From assembly GCF_016907655.1 (NCBI RefSeq), contig NZ_JAFBCL010000001.1, positions 1,364,001-1,428,000 on the forward strand: DNA of 64,000 nucleotides, given 5' to 3'. Position numbers and translations under genes: made by a program. Source of the stretch: Saccharothrix algeriensis. Lineage in GTDB: Bacteria; Actinomycetota; Actinomycetes; Mycobacteriales; Pseudonocardiaceae. The notes beneath the pieces were generated by a model. The model made no database searches, was not told the DNA's origin, and saw nothing but the letters and a program-made list of their open reading frames with translations. This document shows, piece by piece, positions 55,182 through 63,562 of the stretch (position 1 is the first letter of the stretch; every line of letters begins with the position of its first letter).

Positions 55182-55874
55182 TCAGCCGCATCCTCCAGCG
55201 TGACCGAAGTCGCTGTCCGCGGTGTTGAGCGCCACCTCGGGCAGCGCCGGGGCTGCCGCCCCGTCCGCCGGCCGCGACCCGCGCACCGCCGCGGCGAACG
55301 CGGGCAGCCGGTCCAGGCCCCAGTACTTGTCGCGGCCGTGGACGAAGAACGGCACGCCGAACACGTCGTCGCGGTAGACGTCCATCAGGGCGGCCGTGGC
55401 CCGCTCCCGCAGCGCGCCCGAGGTGGTGTCCGGCGCCTCGAAGCCGAGGTCGCGGCAGATGCCCCCGATCACGTCGGGGTCGCAGATGTCGCGGCCCTCC
55501 CGCCACCGGGCGCTCTGCACGGCCTCGACGTAGCGCTGCCCCACGCCCGCGTCGGACGCGGCGAACCACGGCAGGTGCGGCACCTCCCAGTCCGGGTCGC
55601 GGTCCACCGGCCACGTCACCGACAGCCCGCGCGCGGCGGCCAGCCGCCGCACGTCCTGGAGGATGTAGAGGTGCTTCTCCTTGGACATCGGGGTGTAGAC
55701 GAAGCGCCCGCCGGCCGCGGCCAGCTCGGCGCCGCCGCGCTGCCCCGGCTCCCAGAACGGCCGCCACTCCAGCGCCTCGGCCACGTCCGGGTAGCGGCCG
55801 GCCAGGTCGTGCTGGGCCAGCCACGCGTACGGGCTGCGCAGCGAGAAGTAGTACAGCGTCTTCTTCGGCTTCAC
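55182..55874 (-). CDS. DsbA-fold HCCA-isomerase/kappa-GST-like protein
   Basis: 230 residues from GTG 55874, sharing GTGA with fabG. YYFSLRSPYAWLAQHDLA has Ser where thiol oxidoreductases have CxxC, as in 2-hydroxychromene-2-carboxylate isomerases and kappa-class GSTs. FGVPFFVHGRDKYWGLDRLP is the C-terminal cis-Pro loop and glutathione-type binding segment. It probably catalyses a double-bond isomerisation using a thiol cofactor (mycothiol in actinobacteria); this is inference. Rare in fatty acid clusters, more often in polyene pathways as an isomerase. Confidence 0.85.
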   Translation of the reverse strand: MKPKKTLYYFSLRSPYAWLAQHDLAGRYPDVAEALEWRPFWEPGQRGGAELAAAGGRFVYTPMSKEKHLYILQDVRRLAAARGLSVTWPVDRDPDWEVPHLPWFAASDAGVGQRYVEAVQSARWREGRDICDPDVIGGICRDLGFEAPDTTSGALRERATAALMDVYRDDVFGVPFFVHGRDKYWGLDRLPAFAAAVRGSRPADGAAAPALPEVALNTADSDFGHAGGCG

Positions 55875-56608
55875 AGCACGATACCGCCGTCGATCTGCAT
55901 GACGGTGCCGGTGATGTAGGCCGCGCGGTCCGAGGCCAGGTAGGACACCAGGTCGGCGACCTCCTCCGGCTGCCCCAGGCGGCCGAGCGGGATGCTCTTG
56001 AGCGCCGTCTGCTTGACCTTGTCCGACAGCGCGCCGGTCATGTCGGTCTCGATGAACCCGGGCGCGACCACGTTGACCCGGATCCCGTAGCGGCCGACCT
56101 CCTTGGCCAGGGCCTGGCTGAAGCCGATGATGCCGGCCTTGGACGCGGAGTAGTTGGTCTGCGTCGGGTTGCCGTAGACGCCCGCGACCGACGAGATGTT
56201 GACGATGCTGCCGGAGCGGCGCTTCATCATCTCGAACACCACCGCGCGGCACGCGTTGAACGTGCCGTCGAGGTTGGTGTCGAGCACCTCGTGCCACTGC
56301 TGCTCGGTCATCATCATCAGCGGGTTGTCCCGCACGATGCCCGCCGACGTGACGAGCACGTCGACGTCGCCGAGGCGCTCGGCGACGGTCGACACCAACT
56401 CGCGCACCGCGGCGTGGTCGGCCACGTCGCACTGCCAGGCCAGCGCGCGCACGCCCAGCTCGCCGACCTCCTTCTCCAGCTCGCGCGCCGCGTCGGGGTT
56501 GGAGCGGTAGCAGAAGGCGACGTCGAAGCCGTCGCGGGCCAGCCGCAGGACGCTCGCGCGGCCGATACCCCGCGAGCCGCCGGTGACCAGGGCGATCCGG
56601 TTGGACAC
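55871..56608 (-). CDS. fabG: 3-oxoacyl-ACP reductase FabG
   Basis: 245 residues from GTG 56608 (GAGGAG upstream). TGGSRGIG cofactor loop, Ser-Tyr-Lys in NISSVAGVYGNPTQTNYSASKAG, and NVVAPGFIETDMT, YITGTVMQIDGG. Closely FabG-like, reduces 3-ketoacyl-ACP with NADPH. Lies between a dehydratase gene and the isomerase-like gene within the run. Confidence 0.93.
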   Translation of the reverse strand: MSNRIALVTGGSRGIGRASVLRLARDGFDVAFCYRSNPDAARELEKEVGELGVRALAWQCDVADHAAVRELVSTVAERLGDVDVLVTSAGIVRDNPLMMMTEQQWHEVLDTNLDGTFNACRAVVFEMMKRRSGSIVNISSVAGVYGNPTQTNYSASKAGIIGFSQALAKEVGRYGIRVNVVAPGFIETDMTGALSDKVKQTALKSIPLGRLGQPEEVADLVSYLASDRAAYITGTVMQIDGGIVL

Positions 56609-56634
56609 GATGTTCTCCTCGTTGCGGGGGTCGT

Positions 56635-57129
56635 TCAGGGGGACAGTTCCCCGGCGGGCCGCATCGCCATCACGACGCGGCCGACGCGCAGCACGGTCTC
56701 GCCGTCGACCAGGGCCTCGCCCTCGAAGATGACGGTGTCGCTGAGCGCGCGGACCAGGCGGACGCGGTGCTCCAGGACGGAGCCGGGCAGCACCGGCGCC
56801 AGGAACTCGATGTCGGCCATGCTGCCGAACAGCATCACCTGGCCGCTGAGCACGTCCGGGTTCGGCTCGGCCCAGGCCACCAGCACGCCCGCGGACTGGC
56901 ACCAGGACTCGACCAGCAGCACCTTCGGGTAGGCCGGGTCCGCGCCCTCGGGCAGGGCCGGGTACCACGGCTCGTTGGCGGTGACCGCCTTGTAGGCGGT
57001 CAGGCCGACGCCGGGGACCAGGTCGACGACCCGGTCGACCAGCAGCATCGGGTAGCGGTGCGGGAGCACGCGCCGGATGTCGGCCAGGCCCAGGTCGGCC
57101 ACCGCCGCCCCGTTGACGACCGCGGTCAT
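56635..57129 (-). CDS. FabZ-like hotdog protein lacking the catalytic His
   Basis: 164 residues. ADIRRVLPHRYPMLLVDRVVDL is the FabZ opening. The active-site strand TANEPWYPALPEGADPAYPKVLLVESWCQ keeps Glu74, but where FabZ has GHFPG it reads P57-A-L-P60, so the catalytic His is missing. FabA/FabZ need both. Its stop precedes fabG by 26 bp. It lies next to another hotdog gene with an intact His, so a heterodimer is likely. Confidence 0.85.
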   Translation of the reverse strand: MTAVVNGAAVADLGLADIRRVLPHRYPMLLVDRVVDLVPGVGLTAYKAVTANEPWYPALPEGADPAYPKVLLVESWCQSAGVLVAWAEPNPDVLSGQVMLFGSMADIEFLAPVLPGSVLEHRVRLVRALSDTVIFEGEALVDGETVLRVGRVVMAMRPAGELSP

Positions 57130-57130
57130 C

Positions 57131-57520
57131 TCATTCCCCCTCGACGACGTAGCGGAGCCGGACCTGCGCGACCCGGCCGCGGGCGTTGTGCACCTGCGCC
57201 TTGCACAGCCAGGCGTCCCCGGCGGCCACCCAGTCCACTTCGGACCGGAGGGTGTCGCCGGGGAACACCGGGCCCTGGAAGCGGGTGGACTGCACGCCCG
57301 CCAGGGTCAGCCGGGCGCCCGGCACCGGCGGCGCGGCCTGGGCGCCCAGGTTCACGCACTCGACCACGCAGACGCCCGGGAAGATGGGGAACCCCGGGTA
57401 GTGCCCAGGGAACACCGGCTGCTCCGGGTCGATGACGACCTCGGTGACGGCGCGGCCGTCGGCGTGCTCCAGCACCGTCACCGGGGCGGTGACGGGGCTG
57501 GCGGCGGCGGGCGCGGTCAT
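57131..57520 (-). CDS. FabZ-like 3-hydroxyacyl-ACP dehydratase, with His and Glu
   Basis: 129 residues. VFPGH40YPGFPIFPGVCVVE54CVNLGAQ carries the FabZ-like His and Glu. SRFQGPVFPGDTLRSEVDW and VHNARGRVAQVRLRY finish the hotdog. The Thr/Pro/Ala first 15 residues are a flexible lead. ATG 57520 is one base into the ACP stop (TGATG) and it ends one base before the next hotdog gene starts; tight coupling argues for a shared complex. Confidence 0.85.
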   Translation of the reverse strand: MTAPAAASPVTAPVTVLEHADGRAVTEVVIDPEQPVFPGHYPGFPIFPGVCVVECVNLGAQAAPPVPGARLTLAGVQSTRFQGPVFPGDTLRSEVDWVAAGDAWLCKAQVHNARGRVAQVRLRYVVEGE

Positions 57521-57771
57521 CAGGCGGCCTTCAGCTTCTCGGTGAGCAGGTCGTACGCCTTCTTCAGGTTGGTGACCTCGCGCAGCTCGGACTCGGCGAT
57601 CTTCACACCGTACTTCTTCTCCAGCACGACCATGACCTCCAGGGCCATCAGCGAGTCGACGCCGAGGTCCTCGATGAAGTCGACGTCGTCGGTGACCTCC
57701 TCGACGTCCACGTCGAGCACGTCGGCGACGGTGGCGCGCAGGTCCTCGCGCTCCAGGGCGACAGCGGACAT
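57520..57771 (-). CDS. Acyl carrier protein
   Basis: 83 residues from ATG 57771 (AGGAGG upstream). Phosphopantetheine site Ser in EDLGVDSLMALEVMVVLE. A long acidic helix DVDVEEVTDDVDF. Carries the growing chain as a thioester. It is coupled to the dehydratase and sits next to accC, so the cluster has its own ACP. Confidence 0.95.
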   Translation of the reverse strand: MSAVALEREDLRATVADVLDVDVEEVTDDVDFIEDLGVDSLMALEVMVVLEKKYGVKIAESELREVTNLKKAYDLLTEKLKAA

Positions 57772-57809
57772 TGTGGTTCCTCCTGTTGGTGTGTCTTGTG
57801 TTCGGTGTG

Positions 57810-59156
57810 TCAGGTGAGCGCTTCGACGATGTCGAGGCGGTAGTCGCCGGTGCGGAACCTCTCGTCGCGCACCAGCCTGCGGTGGAAGTCCGCGTTGGTC
57901 GTGATGCCCGAGCAGGAGAACTCGCCGAGCGCGCGGTCGAGCCGGCGCAGGGCCTCCTCGCGGGTGGGCGCGGTCACGATCAGCTTGGCCAGCAGGGAGT
58001 CGTAGTAGGGCGGCACGACGTAACCGCTGTGCGCGTGGGTGTCCACGCGCACGCCGGACCCGCCGGGCAGCACGATGCGCTCGATGGCGCCCGCGGAGCC
58101 CGCCCAGTCCCGGTCCGGGTCCTCGGCGTTGATCCGGGCCTCGATGGAGAAGCCGGTGGGCCGGACGTCGTCCTGGGTCATGCCCAGCCGCTCGCCCGCG
58201 GCCACCCGGATCATCCACTGGACGATGTCGACCCCGGTGCGCTCCTCGGTGACCGGGTGCTCGACCTGCAGGCGGGTGTTCATCTCGATGAAGTACGGCG
58301 TGCCCGCCTCGTCCACCAGGAACTCGAACGTGCCGGCGCTGGCGTAGCCGATGGCCCGCGCGCCGGCCACCGCCGCGGCGCACAGGTCGGCGCGCTGCCG
58401 CTCGTCCAGGAACGGCGACGGCGACTCCTCCACCAGCTTCTGCTGCTTGCGCTGCACCGAGCAGTCGCGCTCGCCGAGGTGCACCACGTTGCCGTGCTCG
58501 TCGGCGAGCACCTGGACCTCGACGTGCCGGGCGGCGCCGACGAACTTCTCCAGGTAGACGCGCTCGTCGTGGAACAGCGTGCGCGCGGTCGCGGTGGTGG
58601 CGCGGTAGGCGTCGGCCAGGTCCGCCGGGTCGCGCACGATGGCGATGCCCCGCCCGCCGCCGCCCGCCGCGGCCTTGATCACCACCGGGTAGCCGATCTC
58701 GTCGGCGACGGCGGTGACCTCGCCCAGCGACGTGACCGGGCCGTCGGAGCCGGGCAGCACCGGCACGCCCGCCGCGCGCATGGCGGCGCGGGCGGCGATC
58801 TTGTCGCCCATCAGCGAGATCAGCTCGGCCGGCGGGCCGATGAACTTGATCCCGACCTCGGCGCAGGCCCGGGCGAACACCGCGTTCTCGGACAGGAAGC
58901 CGTAGCCGGGGTGCACGGCGTCCGCGCCGGTGCGGGCGCAGGCGTAGAGGATGGCCGGCATGTTCAGGTAGCTGCGCGCCGAGGGGCCGGGGCCGATGCA
59001 CACCGCCTCGTCGGCGACGCGCACCGCCATGCTGTCGCGGTCGGCGGTGGAGTGCGCCACCACGGCGCGCAGGCCGAGGTCCTTGCACGCCCGCACGATC
59101 CGCACCGCGATCTCGCCCCGGTTGCACACCAGGACGGTCCGGATCTCCTCGCCCAC
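57810..59156 (-). CDS. accC: Acetyl-CoA carboxylase biotin carboxylase subunit
   Basis: 448 residues. VLVCNRGEIAVRIVRACKDLG; HPGYGFLSENAVFA; AAGGGGRGI ATP-grasp loop; LGERDCSVQRKQQKLVEESPSP; EMNTRLQVEHPVTE; length normal for a free-standing AccC. Carboxylates the biotin on AccB. Start GTG 59156, one base after the AccB stop. Confidence 0.95.
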   Translation of the reverse strand: MGEEIRTVLVCNRGEIAVRIVRACKDLGLRAVVAHSTADRDSMAVRVADEAVCIGPGPSARSYLNMPAILYACARTGADAVHPGYGFLSENAVFARACAEVGIKFIGPPAELISLMGDKIAARAAMRAAGVPVLPGSDGPVTSLGEVTAVADEIGYPVVIKAAAGGGGRGIAIVRDPADLADAYRATTATARTLFHDERVYLEKFVGAARHVEVQVLADEHGNVVHLGERDCSVQRKQQKLVEESPSPFLDERQRADLCAAAVAGARAIGYASAGTFEFLVDEAGTPYFIEMNTRLQVEHPVTEERTGVDIVQWMIRVAAGERLGMTQDDVRPTGFSIEARINAEDPDRDWAGSAGAIERIVLPGGSGVRVDTHAHSGYVVPPYYDSLLAKLIVTAPTREEALRRLDRALGEFSCSGITTNADFHRRLVRDERFRTGDYRLDIVEALT

Positions 59157-59157
59157 C

Positions 59158-59637
59158 TCAGCTCGCCCCGATCACGAACAGCGGCTGGTCGAACTCCACG
59201 ACCTCGCCGTCCCGGGCGGGCACGGCGGCGACGACGCCCGCGCGGTCGGCGGTGACCGGGTTCATCGTCTTCATCGCCTCCACGATGCCCAGCTGCTGCC
59301 CGGCCTCGACCCGGTCGCCGACCTCGACGAACGGCGGCTCGCCGGGCGCGGGGCACCGGTAGAAGACGCCGACCAGCAGCGCCCGGACCTCGGCGCCGGC
59401 CGGCGGCTCGGCGGGGGCCGCGACGGCGGCGGTGGTGGTGACGGCGGTGGTCGTGACCGCCGCGGCCGGGGGGCCGGCGGCGACGGCGGGCGCTGCGGCG
59501 ACGGCGGGTGGCTCGGCCTCGATCTCCACCCGGAAGGCGTCGGACTCGATGCGGATGCGGCTGACGGAGGTGGTGTGCACCAGCTCGACCAGTTCGCGCA
59601 CCTGCTCGACGAGGGTGGCCGGGGTCTGCTCAGGCAT
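59158..59637 (-). CDS. accB: Acetyl-CoA carboxylase biotin carboxyl carrier protein
   Basis: 159 residues. An N-terminal helix LVEQVRELVELVHTTSVSRIRIE, an Ala/Pro/Thr-rich swinging linker (about 50-80), then the biotinyl domain with VEAMKTMNPV, Lys being the biotin site. C-terminal VEFDQPLFVI. The start (ATGCCTGA) overlaps the accDA stop by eight bases, so coupled. Confidence 0.95.
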   Translation of the reverse strand: MPEQTPATLVEQVRELVELVHTTSVSRIRIESDAFRVEIEAEPPAVAAAPAVAAGPPAAAVTTTAVTTTAAVAAPAEPPAGAEVRALLVGVFYRCPAPGEPPFVEVGDRVEAGQQLGIVEAMKTMNPVTADRAGVVAAVPARDGEVVEFDQPLFVIGAS

Positions 59638-61396
59638 GGGCGCTCTCCACGATCGGGGACCGCTCCGCGGCGGTCGGGGGCTCACCGGTCCGCCGGGCGG
59701 CGTCCGGGCCGGGCAGGGTGGCCGACCCGTAGGCGCGCAGCCGGCGGTAGCGGGCGGCCACCAGCTCGTCGGGGTCGGTGCGGACCAGCTCGCCCAGCGC
59801 GCGGCGCAGGGCGTCGGCGACGGCGTCGGCCGCGGCGGCGGGGTCGGTGTGCGCGCCGCCCGCGGGCTCGGGGACCAGCTCGTCGGCCACGCCGAGGCGG
59901 TAGACCTCCGGCGCGCTCAGCCGCAGCGCGCGGGCGGCCTCGGGGGCCTTGCCCGCGTCGCCGAACAGGATGGTGGCGCAGCCCTCCGGGCTGATCACCG
60001 AGTACACCGCGTTCTCCTGCATCAGCAGCCGGTCGCCGGTGGCCAGGGCCAGCGCGCCGCCGCTGCCGCCCTCGCCGGTGACCACGGTGACGATCGGCAC
60101 GCGCAGCCCGGCGGAGAGCACCAGCGCCTCGGCGATCGCGCCGCTCTGGTTGTCCTCCTCGGCCTTCCGGCCCGGGTACGCGCCGGGGGTGTCCACCAGG
60201 GTCACCACGGGCACGCCGAACCGCTCGGCGAGGGTCATCAGGCGCATGGCCTTGCGGTAGCCGTGCGGGTGGGGCATCCCGAAGTTGCGGCGGACGTTCT
60301 CCGGGGTGTCGCGGCCCTTGCAGTGGCCGATGACCACCACCGGCGCGTCGTCCAGCCACGCCAGCCCGCCGATCACGGCCTCGTCGTCGCCGGACCAGCG
60401 GTCGCCGTGCAGCGGGGTGAACCGGTTGAACACCCGCTCGACGTAGCCCAGGGCGTTGGGGCGGCCGGTGTGGCGGGCCAGCCGGACGGCCTCCCACGGG
60501 TCGGTCGCGCGCGCGGCGATCCGGGTGGCCGGGAACGGCTCGGCCGGTCCGGGCCGGGTGCCGGCCGCGGCGTGGAAGGCGACGATGTCGCGCAGCACCA
60601 GCTGCAGCTCGCCCCGGTTGAGCACCAGGTCGAGGTGGCCGTGCTCGTGCAGGAACTCGGCCGTCTGGAAGCGCTTGGGCAGCGCCTCGCGGAGGGTCTG
60701 CTCGATCACCTGGCGCCCGGCGAAGCCCGCGCGGGTGCCCGTCTCGGCCAGGACCACGTCGCCGAGGGCGGCGAAGCTGGCCGACACCCCGCCGTAGACG
60801 GGGTCGGCCAGGACGCTGATGAACGGCACGCCCGCGGCGCGCAGCCGGCCGATGGCCGCGGCGGTCTTGGCCATCTGCAGCAGCGAGAGGATGCCCTCCT
60901 GCATCCGGGCGCCGCCGGAGGAGGACACCGCGATCAGCGGCACGCGCCGCGTGGCGGCCAGCTCGGCGGCGTAGGCGATCTTCTCCCCCACCACCGAGCC
61001 CATGCTGCCGCCGAGGAAGGCGAAGTCGAGCACGGCCAGCACCGCGGGCCTGCCGCCCAGCTCGGCGATGCCGACCACGGCGGCCTCGGTCAGGCCGGTG
61101 TCCTTGCGGGCGCGGGCCACCCGCTCGGGGTAGGCCAGCCGGTCGGTGAACTCCAGCGGGTCCCCGGCGGCGGTGTCGGCGTGGTGCTCGGTGAACGTGC
61201 CGGGGTCGGCGAGCTGGGCGATGCGCTCGCGCGCGCCCAGCCGGCCGTGGTGCCCGCACTCGGGGCACACGCCCGCCGTGCGGCGCAGCCTGGAGCCGTG
61301 CAGCACGGCCCGGCAGCCGCGGCACGAGGTCCACGCGTCCTCGGGCAGGGCCGCGAGTCGCGCCAGGGTCTCCCGGCCTCGCTGGGGGACGACCAT
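59630..61396 (-). CDS. accDA: Fused carboxyltransferase AccD-AccA (beta-alpha)
   Basis: 588 residues from ATG 61396 (AAGGAGG upstream). N-terminal half is AccD-like: Zn ribbon CRGCRAVL...CPECGHH (about residues 25-50), GGSMGSVVGEKI, SSSGGARMQEG. C-terminal half is AccA-like: RNFGMPHPHGYRKAMRLM, DTPGAYPGRKAEEDNQSGAIAE, EGGSGGALALA. Fusion of the two halves is typical of some polyketide-associated carboxylases. Makes malonyl-CoA for the cluster. Directly followed by accB and accC, so the whole enzyme is dedicated. Confidence 0.95.
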   Translation of the reverse strand: MVVPQRGRETLARLAALPEDAWTSCRGCRAVLHGSRLRRTAGVCPECGHHGRLGARERIAQLADPGTFTEHHADTAAGDPLEFTDRLAYPERVARARKDTGLTEAAVVGIAELGGRPAVLAVLDFAFLGGSMGSVVGEKIAYAAELAATRRVPLIAVSSSGGARMQEGILSLLQMAKTAAAIGRLRAAGVPFISVLADPVYGGVSASFAALGDVVLAETGTRAGFAGRQVIEQTLREALPKRFQTAEFLHEHGHLDLVLNRGELQLVLRDIVAFHAAAGTRPGPAEPFPATRIAARATDPWEAVRLARHTGRPNALGYVERVFNRFTPLHGDRWSGDDEAVIGGLAWLDDAPVVVIGHCKGRDTPENVRRNFGMPHPHGYRKAMRLMTLAERFGVPVVTLVDTPGAYPGRKAEEDNQSGAIAEALVLSAGLRVPIVTVVTGEGGSGGALALATGDRLLMQENAVYSVISPEGCATILFGDAGKAPEAARALRLSAPEVYRLGVADELVPEPAGGAHTDPAAAADAVADALRRALGELVRTDPDELVAARYRRLRAYGSATLPGPDAARRTGEPPTAAERSPIVESAHA

Positions 61397-61434
61397 GGGA
61401 CCCCCTCCTTTCGGTGCGGTAGGGACGTGGGCGG

Positions 61435-62463
61435 TCAGCGCAGGCGGAGCACGGCCGCCGCGACGACGCCGTCGTGGTCGACCGAGGTGATCACCGCCGC
61501 CCGGCCGGCCAGCTCGGGCCGGTCCTCGGCGGTGGCCAGCACCGCGGTGGTCTGGAAGGCCGCGGACGCGGCGGAGGTGTCGCCGATGACCTCAGCGCAG
61601 CGCACCGGCTCGGCCCCGGGCAGCGCGTCGCGCACGCCGTCGGCCTCGCCCTCGAAGCCGGACTCGGCGACCAGGGCCACGTCGGCGACGTCGACGTCGG
61701 CGCGCCGCAGGGCGCGCAGCACCAGGTCCCCGACCACCGACCGGACCTCGGCGTGGTCGTTGTACAGGGCGGTCTCCAGGCCGCGGACCTCGGCCAGGCC
61801 CTCGCCGCCGGGCTCGACGCGCAGCACCGCGCAGCCCTCGCCGAGCAGGGCGACGTGGCCGCGGGCACGCTGCTCCAGCCAGGCGCGGGCGTGCGAGAAC
61901 TCCTCCACCGCGCCGACCAGCACGGCGTCGGCGTGCCGGTTGCGCTGCAGCCGCAGGGCGTAGCGCAGGGCCAGCAGCCCGGAGGCGCGGCCGGCGGCGA
62001 TGGTGGTGTTGGGGCCCTGGAGCTTGTGCCAGATGGCGCACTGGCCCGCCGCGCAGTTCATCACCGTGTTGGGGAAGCGGGCCGGGTCGACCAGGTGCGG
62101 GCGCGCGCCGGTGAGCGAGTCGCGGGTGAAGTCCATGATGGACTGCGCGCTGCCGGTGCTGGTGCCCAGCACCAGGGCGGTGCGCTCGTCGCCCTGCGCG
62201 CCGTCGAGCAGCCGGCCGACGGCGGTGACGGCCAGGCCGGTGGCCCGGTCCATCGAGCGGGTGCCCTTGCGGCCCAGGATCGCCTTGATGTCGAAGTCGG
62301 GCACCAGGCACGCCTGCTCCACCGGGGCGTCCCAGGTCGGGTCGACCTCGGCCACGGCGGTGCGGCCGGCGCGCAGGCCGTCGCTGAACGCCGCGCGCCC
62401 CAGGCCCAGCGGGGAGACGGCGGACCAGGCCGCGATGACGGGGTAGCTGGTGGTGGTGGTCAC
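61435..62463 (-). CDS. Ketosynthase-fold protein lacking the catalytic Cys
   Basis: 342 residues from GTG 62463 (AAGGAG five bases upstream). Thiolase-fold signatures: PVIAAWSAVSPLGLG, LVLGTSTGSAQSIMDF, LQGPNTTIAAGRASGLLALRYA, LVGAVEEFSHARAWLEQ, VIGDTSAASAAFQTTAVL. In this family the nucleophile sits in GPxxTxxxxC-x-SG; here the place is Arg159. Chain-length factors have Gln there. The two His of a KS are also absent: the usual EAHGTGT segment reads VAESGFEGEADG. It is about 70 residues shorter than FabF. Could be a chain-length or docking partner for a KS outside the window; not a condensing enzyme by itself. Confidence 0.85.
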   Translation of the reverse strand: MTTTTSYPVIAAWSAVSPLGLGRAAFSDGLRAGRTAVAEVDPTWDAPVEQACLVPDFDIKAILGRKGTRSMDRATGLAVTAVGRLLDGAQGDERTALVLGTSTGSAQSIMDFTRDSLTGARPHLVDPARFPNTVMNCAAGQCAIWHKLQGPNTTIAAGRASGLLALRYALRLQRNRHADAVLVGAVEEFSHARAWLEQRARGHVALLGEGCAVLRVEPGGEGLAEVRGLETALYNDHAEVRSVVGDLVLRALRRADVDVADVALVAESGFEGEADGVRDALPGAEPVRCAEVIGDTSAASAAFQTTAVLATAEDRPELAGRAAVITSVDHDGVVAAAVLRLR

Positions 62464-62473
62464 GGATTCTCCT

Positions 62474-62830
62474 TCAGAGGAACCAGACGGCTCGGTAGTC
62501 GGACCAGCGGGCCGCACCGCGCACCACGCCGGGTAGCAGGGGGACGTCGCCCGGCAGGCCCGCGGCCGCCAGGTCGGCGTCGGCGACCGTGACGGCGACG
62601 CCCTCGTCGAGCAGGGTGCGCAGCGACGCGCGCGGGTCGGGCAGCGCGTCCACGCCCACCGCGGGCGCGACCGGGGCCGCCGCCACGGCGTAGGTGACCG
62701 CCAGGCCGCGCAGGCTCAGGTCCAGCCCGCCGAACTGCCGGTTCAGCTCGCGCACGAGGTAGAGCACGTCGGCGAACTGGGTCTCCACCGAGCCGCGGTA
62801 ACCGCGCTCGACCACCGCCAGGTAGCGCAC
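62474..62830 (-). CDS. Small DsrE/DsrH-like protein
   Basis: 118 residues from GTG 62830. MRYLAVVERGYRGSVETQFADVLYLVRELNRQFGGLDLSLRGLAVTYA resembles the first strand-helix of DsrE/TusB-like folds; the second part LPDPRASLRTLLDEGVAVTVADADLAAAGL fits the last strand-helix. No Cys. Co-encoded with two more DsrE-like genes and the KS-fold gene. Function unknown. Confidence 0.6.
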   Translation of the reverse strand: MRYLAVVERGYRGSVETQFADVLYLVRELNRQFGGLDLSLRGLAVTYAVAAAPVAPAVGVDALPDPRASLRTLLDEGVAVTVADADLAAAGLPGDVPLLPGVVRGAARWSDYRAVWFL

Positions 62831-62831
62831 C

Positions 62832-63236
62832 TCAGATCACCCCCGTGAACAGCGTCTTGCGGGCGGCGGCCACGTGCTCGCCGAACTTGAACGGCGGCCG
62901 GACCCGCACCTCGGGGATGTGGGCGGTGACGCCGCGCTCCTCGCCGCAGAAGCGGCACGAGTACCAGGACAGGGCGCCTGCGGAGGCGGCGATCAGGTCG
63001 CGGACGACCGCCGCGGTGGACGGGTAGTCGCGCGACCAGTCGACCACGTTGCGGGGCTTGGCCGCGCCCAGCGAGGCTTGGGTGAGCATCGTGGCGTAGC
63101 CGCAGGTCCACACCTGGACCCGGCCGCCCTGCCCGACCACGGCCTCGGCGATCCGCAGCACGGAGGTCGCCAGGTCCGACGCGTGCGGCGCGCCCATGAC
63201 GGCGAGCAGCAGGTCGGCTTCGGGGATGCGCGCCAT
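62832..63236 (-). CDS. DsrE-like protein with CxxC
   Basis: 134 residues from ATG 63236. LLLAVMGAPHASDLATSVLRIAEAVVGQGGRVQVWTCGYATML is a DsrE-type strand-helix-strand with Cys, and SWYSCRFCGEERGVTAHIPEVRV carries a CxxC. Sulfur-carrier DsrE/TusD proteins use a Cys for persulfide transfer; whether this does is inference. Overlaps the next gene start by TGATG. Confidence 0.7.
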   Translation of the reverse strand: MARIPEADLLLAVMGAPHASDLATSVLRIAEAVVGQGGRVQVWTCGYATMLTQASLGAAKPRNVVDWSRDYPSTAAVVRDLIAASAGALSWYSCRFCGEERGVTAHIPEVRVRPPFKFGEHVAAARKTLFTGVI

Positions 63237-63562
63237 CAGTGCCACACCGCCCGCACGTCGGGGTCGAGCAGCGCGCTCGCCACCCGGTCCACGTCGACCA
63301 GCTCGACGCCCGCCGGCCGGGCTGCGGCGGTCAGCGCCCGCTGGTCCACCGAGAACCGGTCGACCCACACGGTGGCGCCCGCCGCCAGCAGTCCGTCCAC
63401 TTCGGACAGCGTCGTGCCGACGGCCGCGGTGACCCCGTCCTGGAGCAGGAACAGGCACACCCGGTCGCCCGCCGCCAGCAGGTCGGCGGCGTCGGCCAGG
63501 AAGCGGGCGCAGCCGGGACCCGCCCACGGGCCCTGGGTCTCGATCATCAGGTAGGTGCTCAC
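63236..63562 (-). CDS. Small DsrE-like protein
   Basis: 108 residues from GTG 63562. TYLMIETQGPWAGPGCARFLADAADLLAAGDRVCLFLLQDGVTAAV and TLSEVDGLLAAGATVWVDRFSVDQRAL follow the DsrE/DsrF layout (strand, long helix, VCLFLLQDGV strand). Two Cys (GPGC, DRVC). Coupled to both neighbours by overlaps (GTGA upstream, TGATG downstream). Confidence 0.65.
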   Translation of the reverse strand: MSTYLMIETQGPWAGPGCARFLADAADLLAAGDRVCLFLLQDGVTAAVGTTLSEVDGLLAAGATVWVDRFSVDQRALTAAARPAGVELVDVDRVASALLDPDVRAVWH

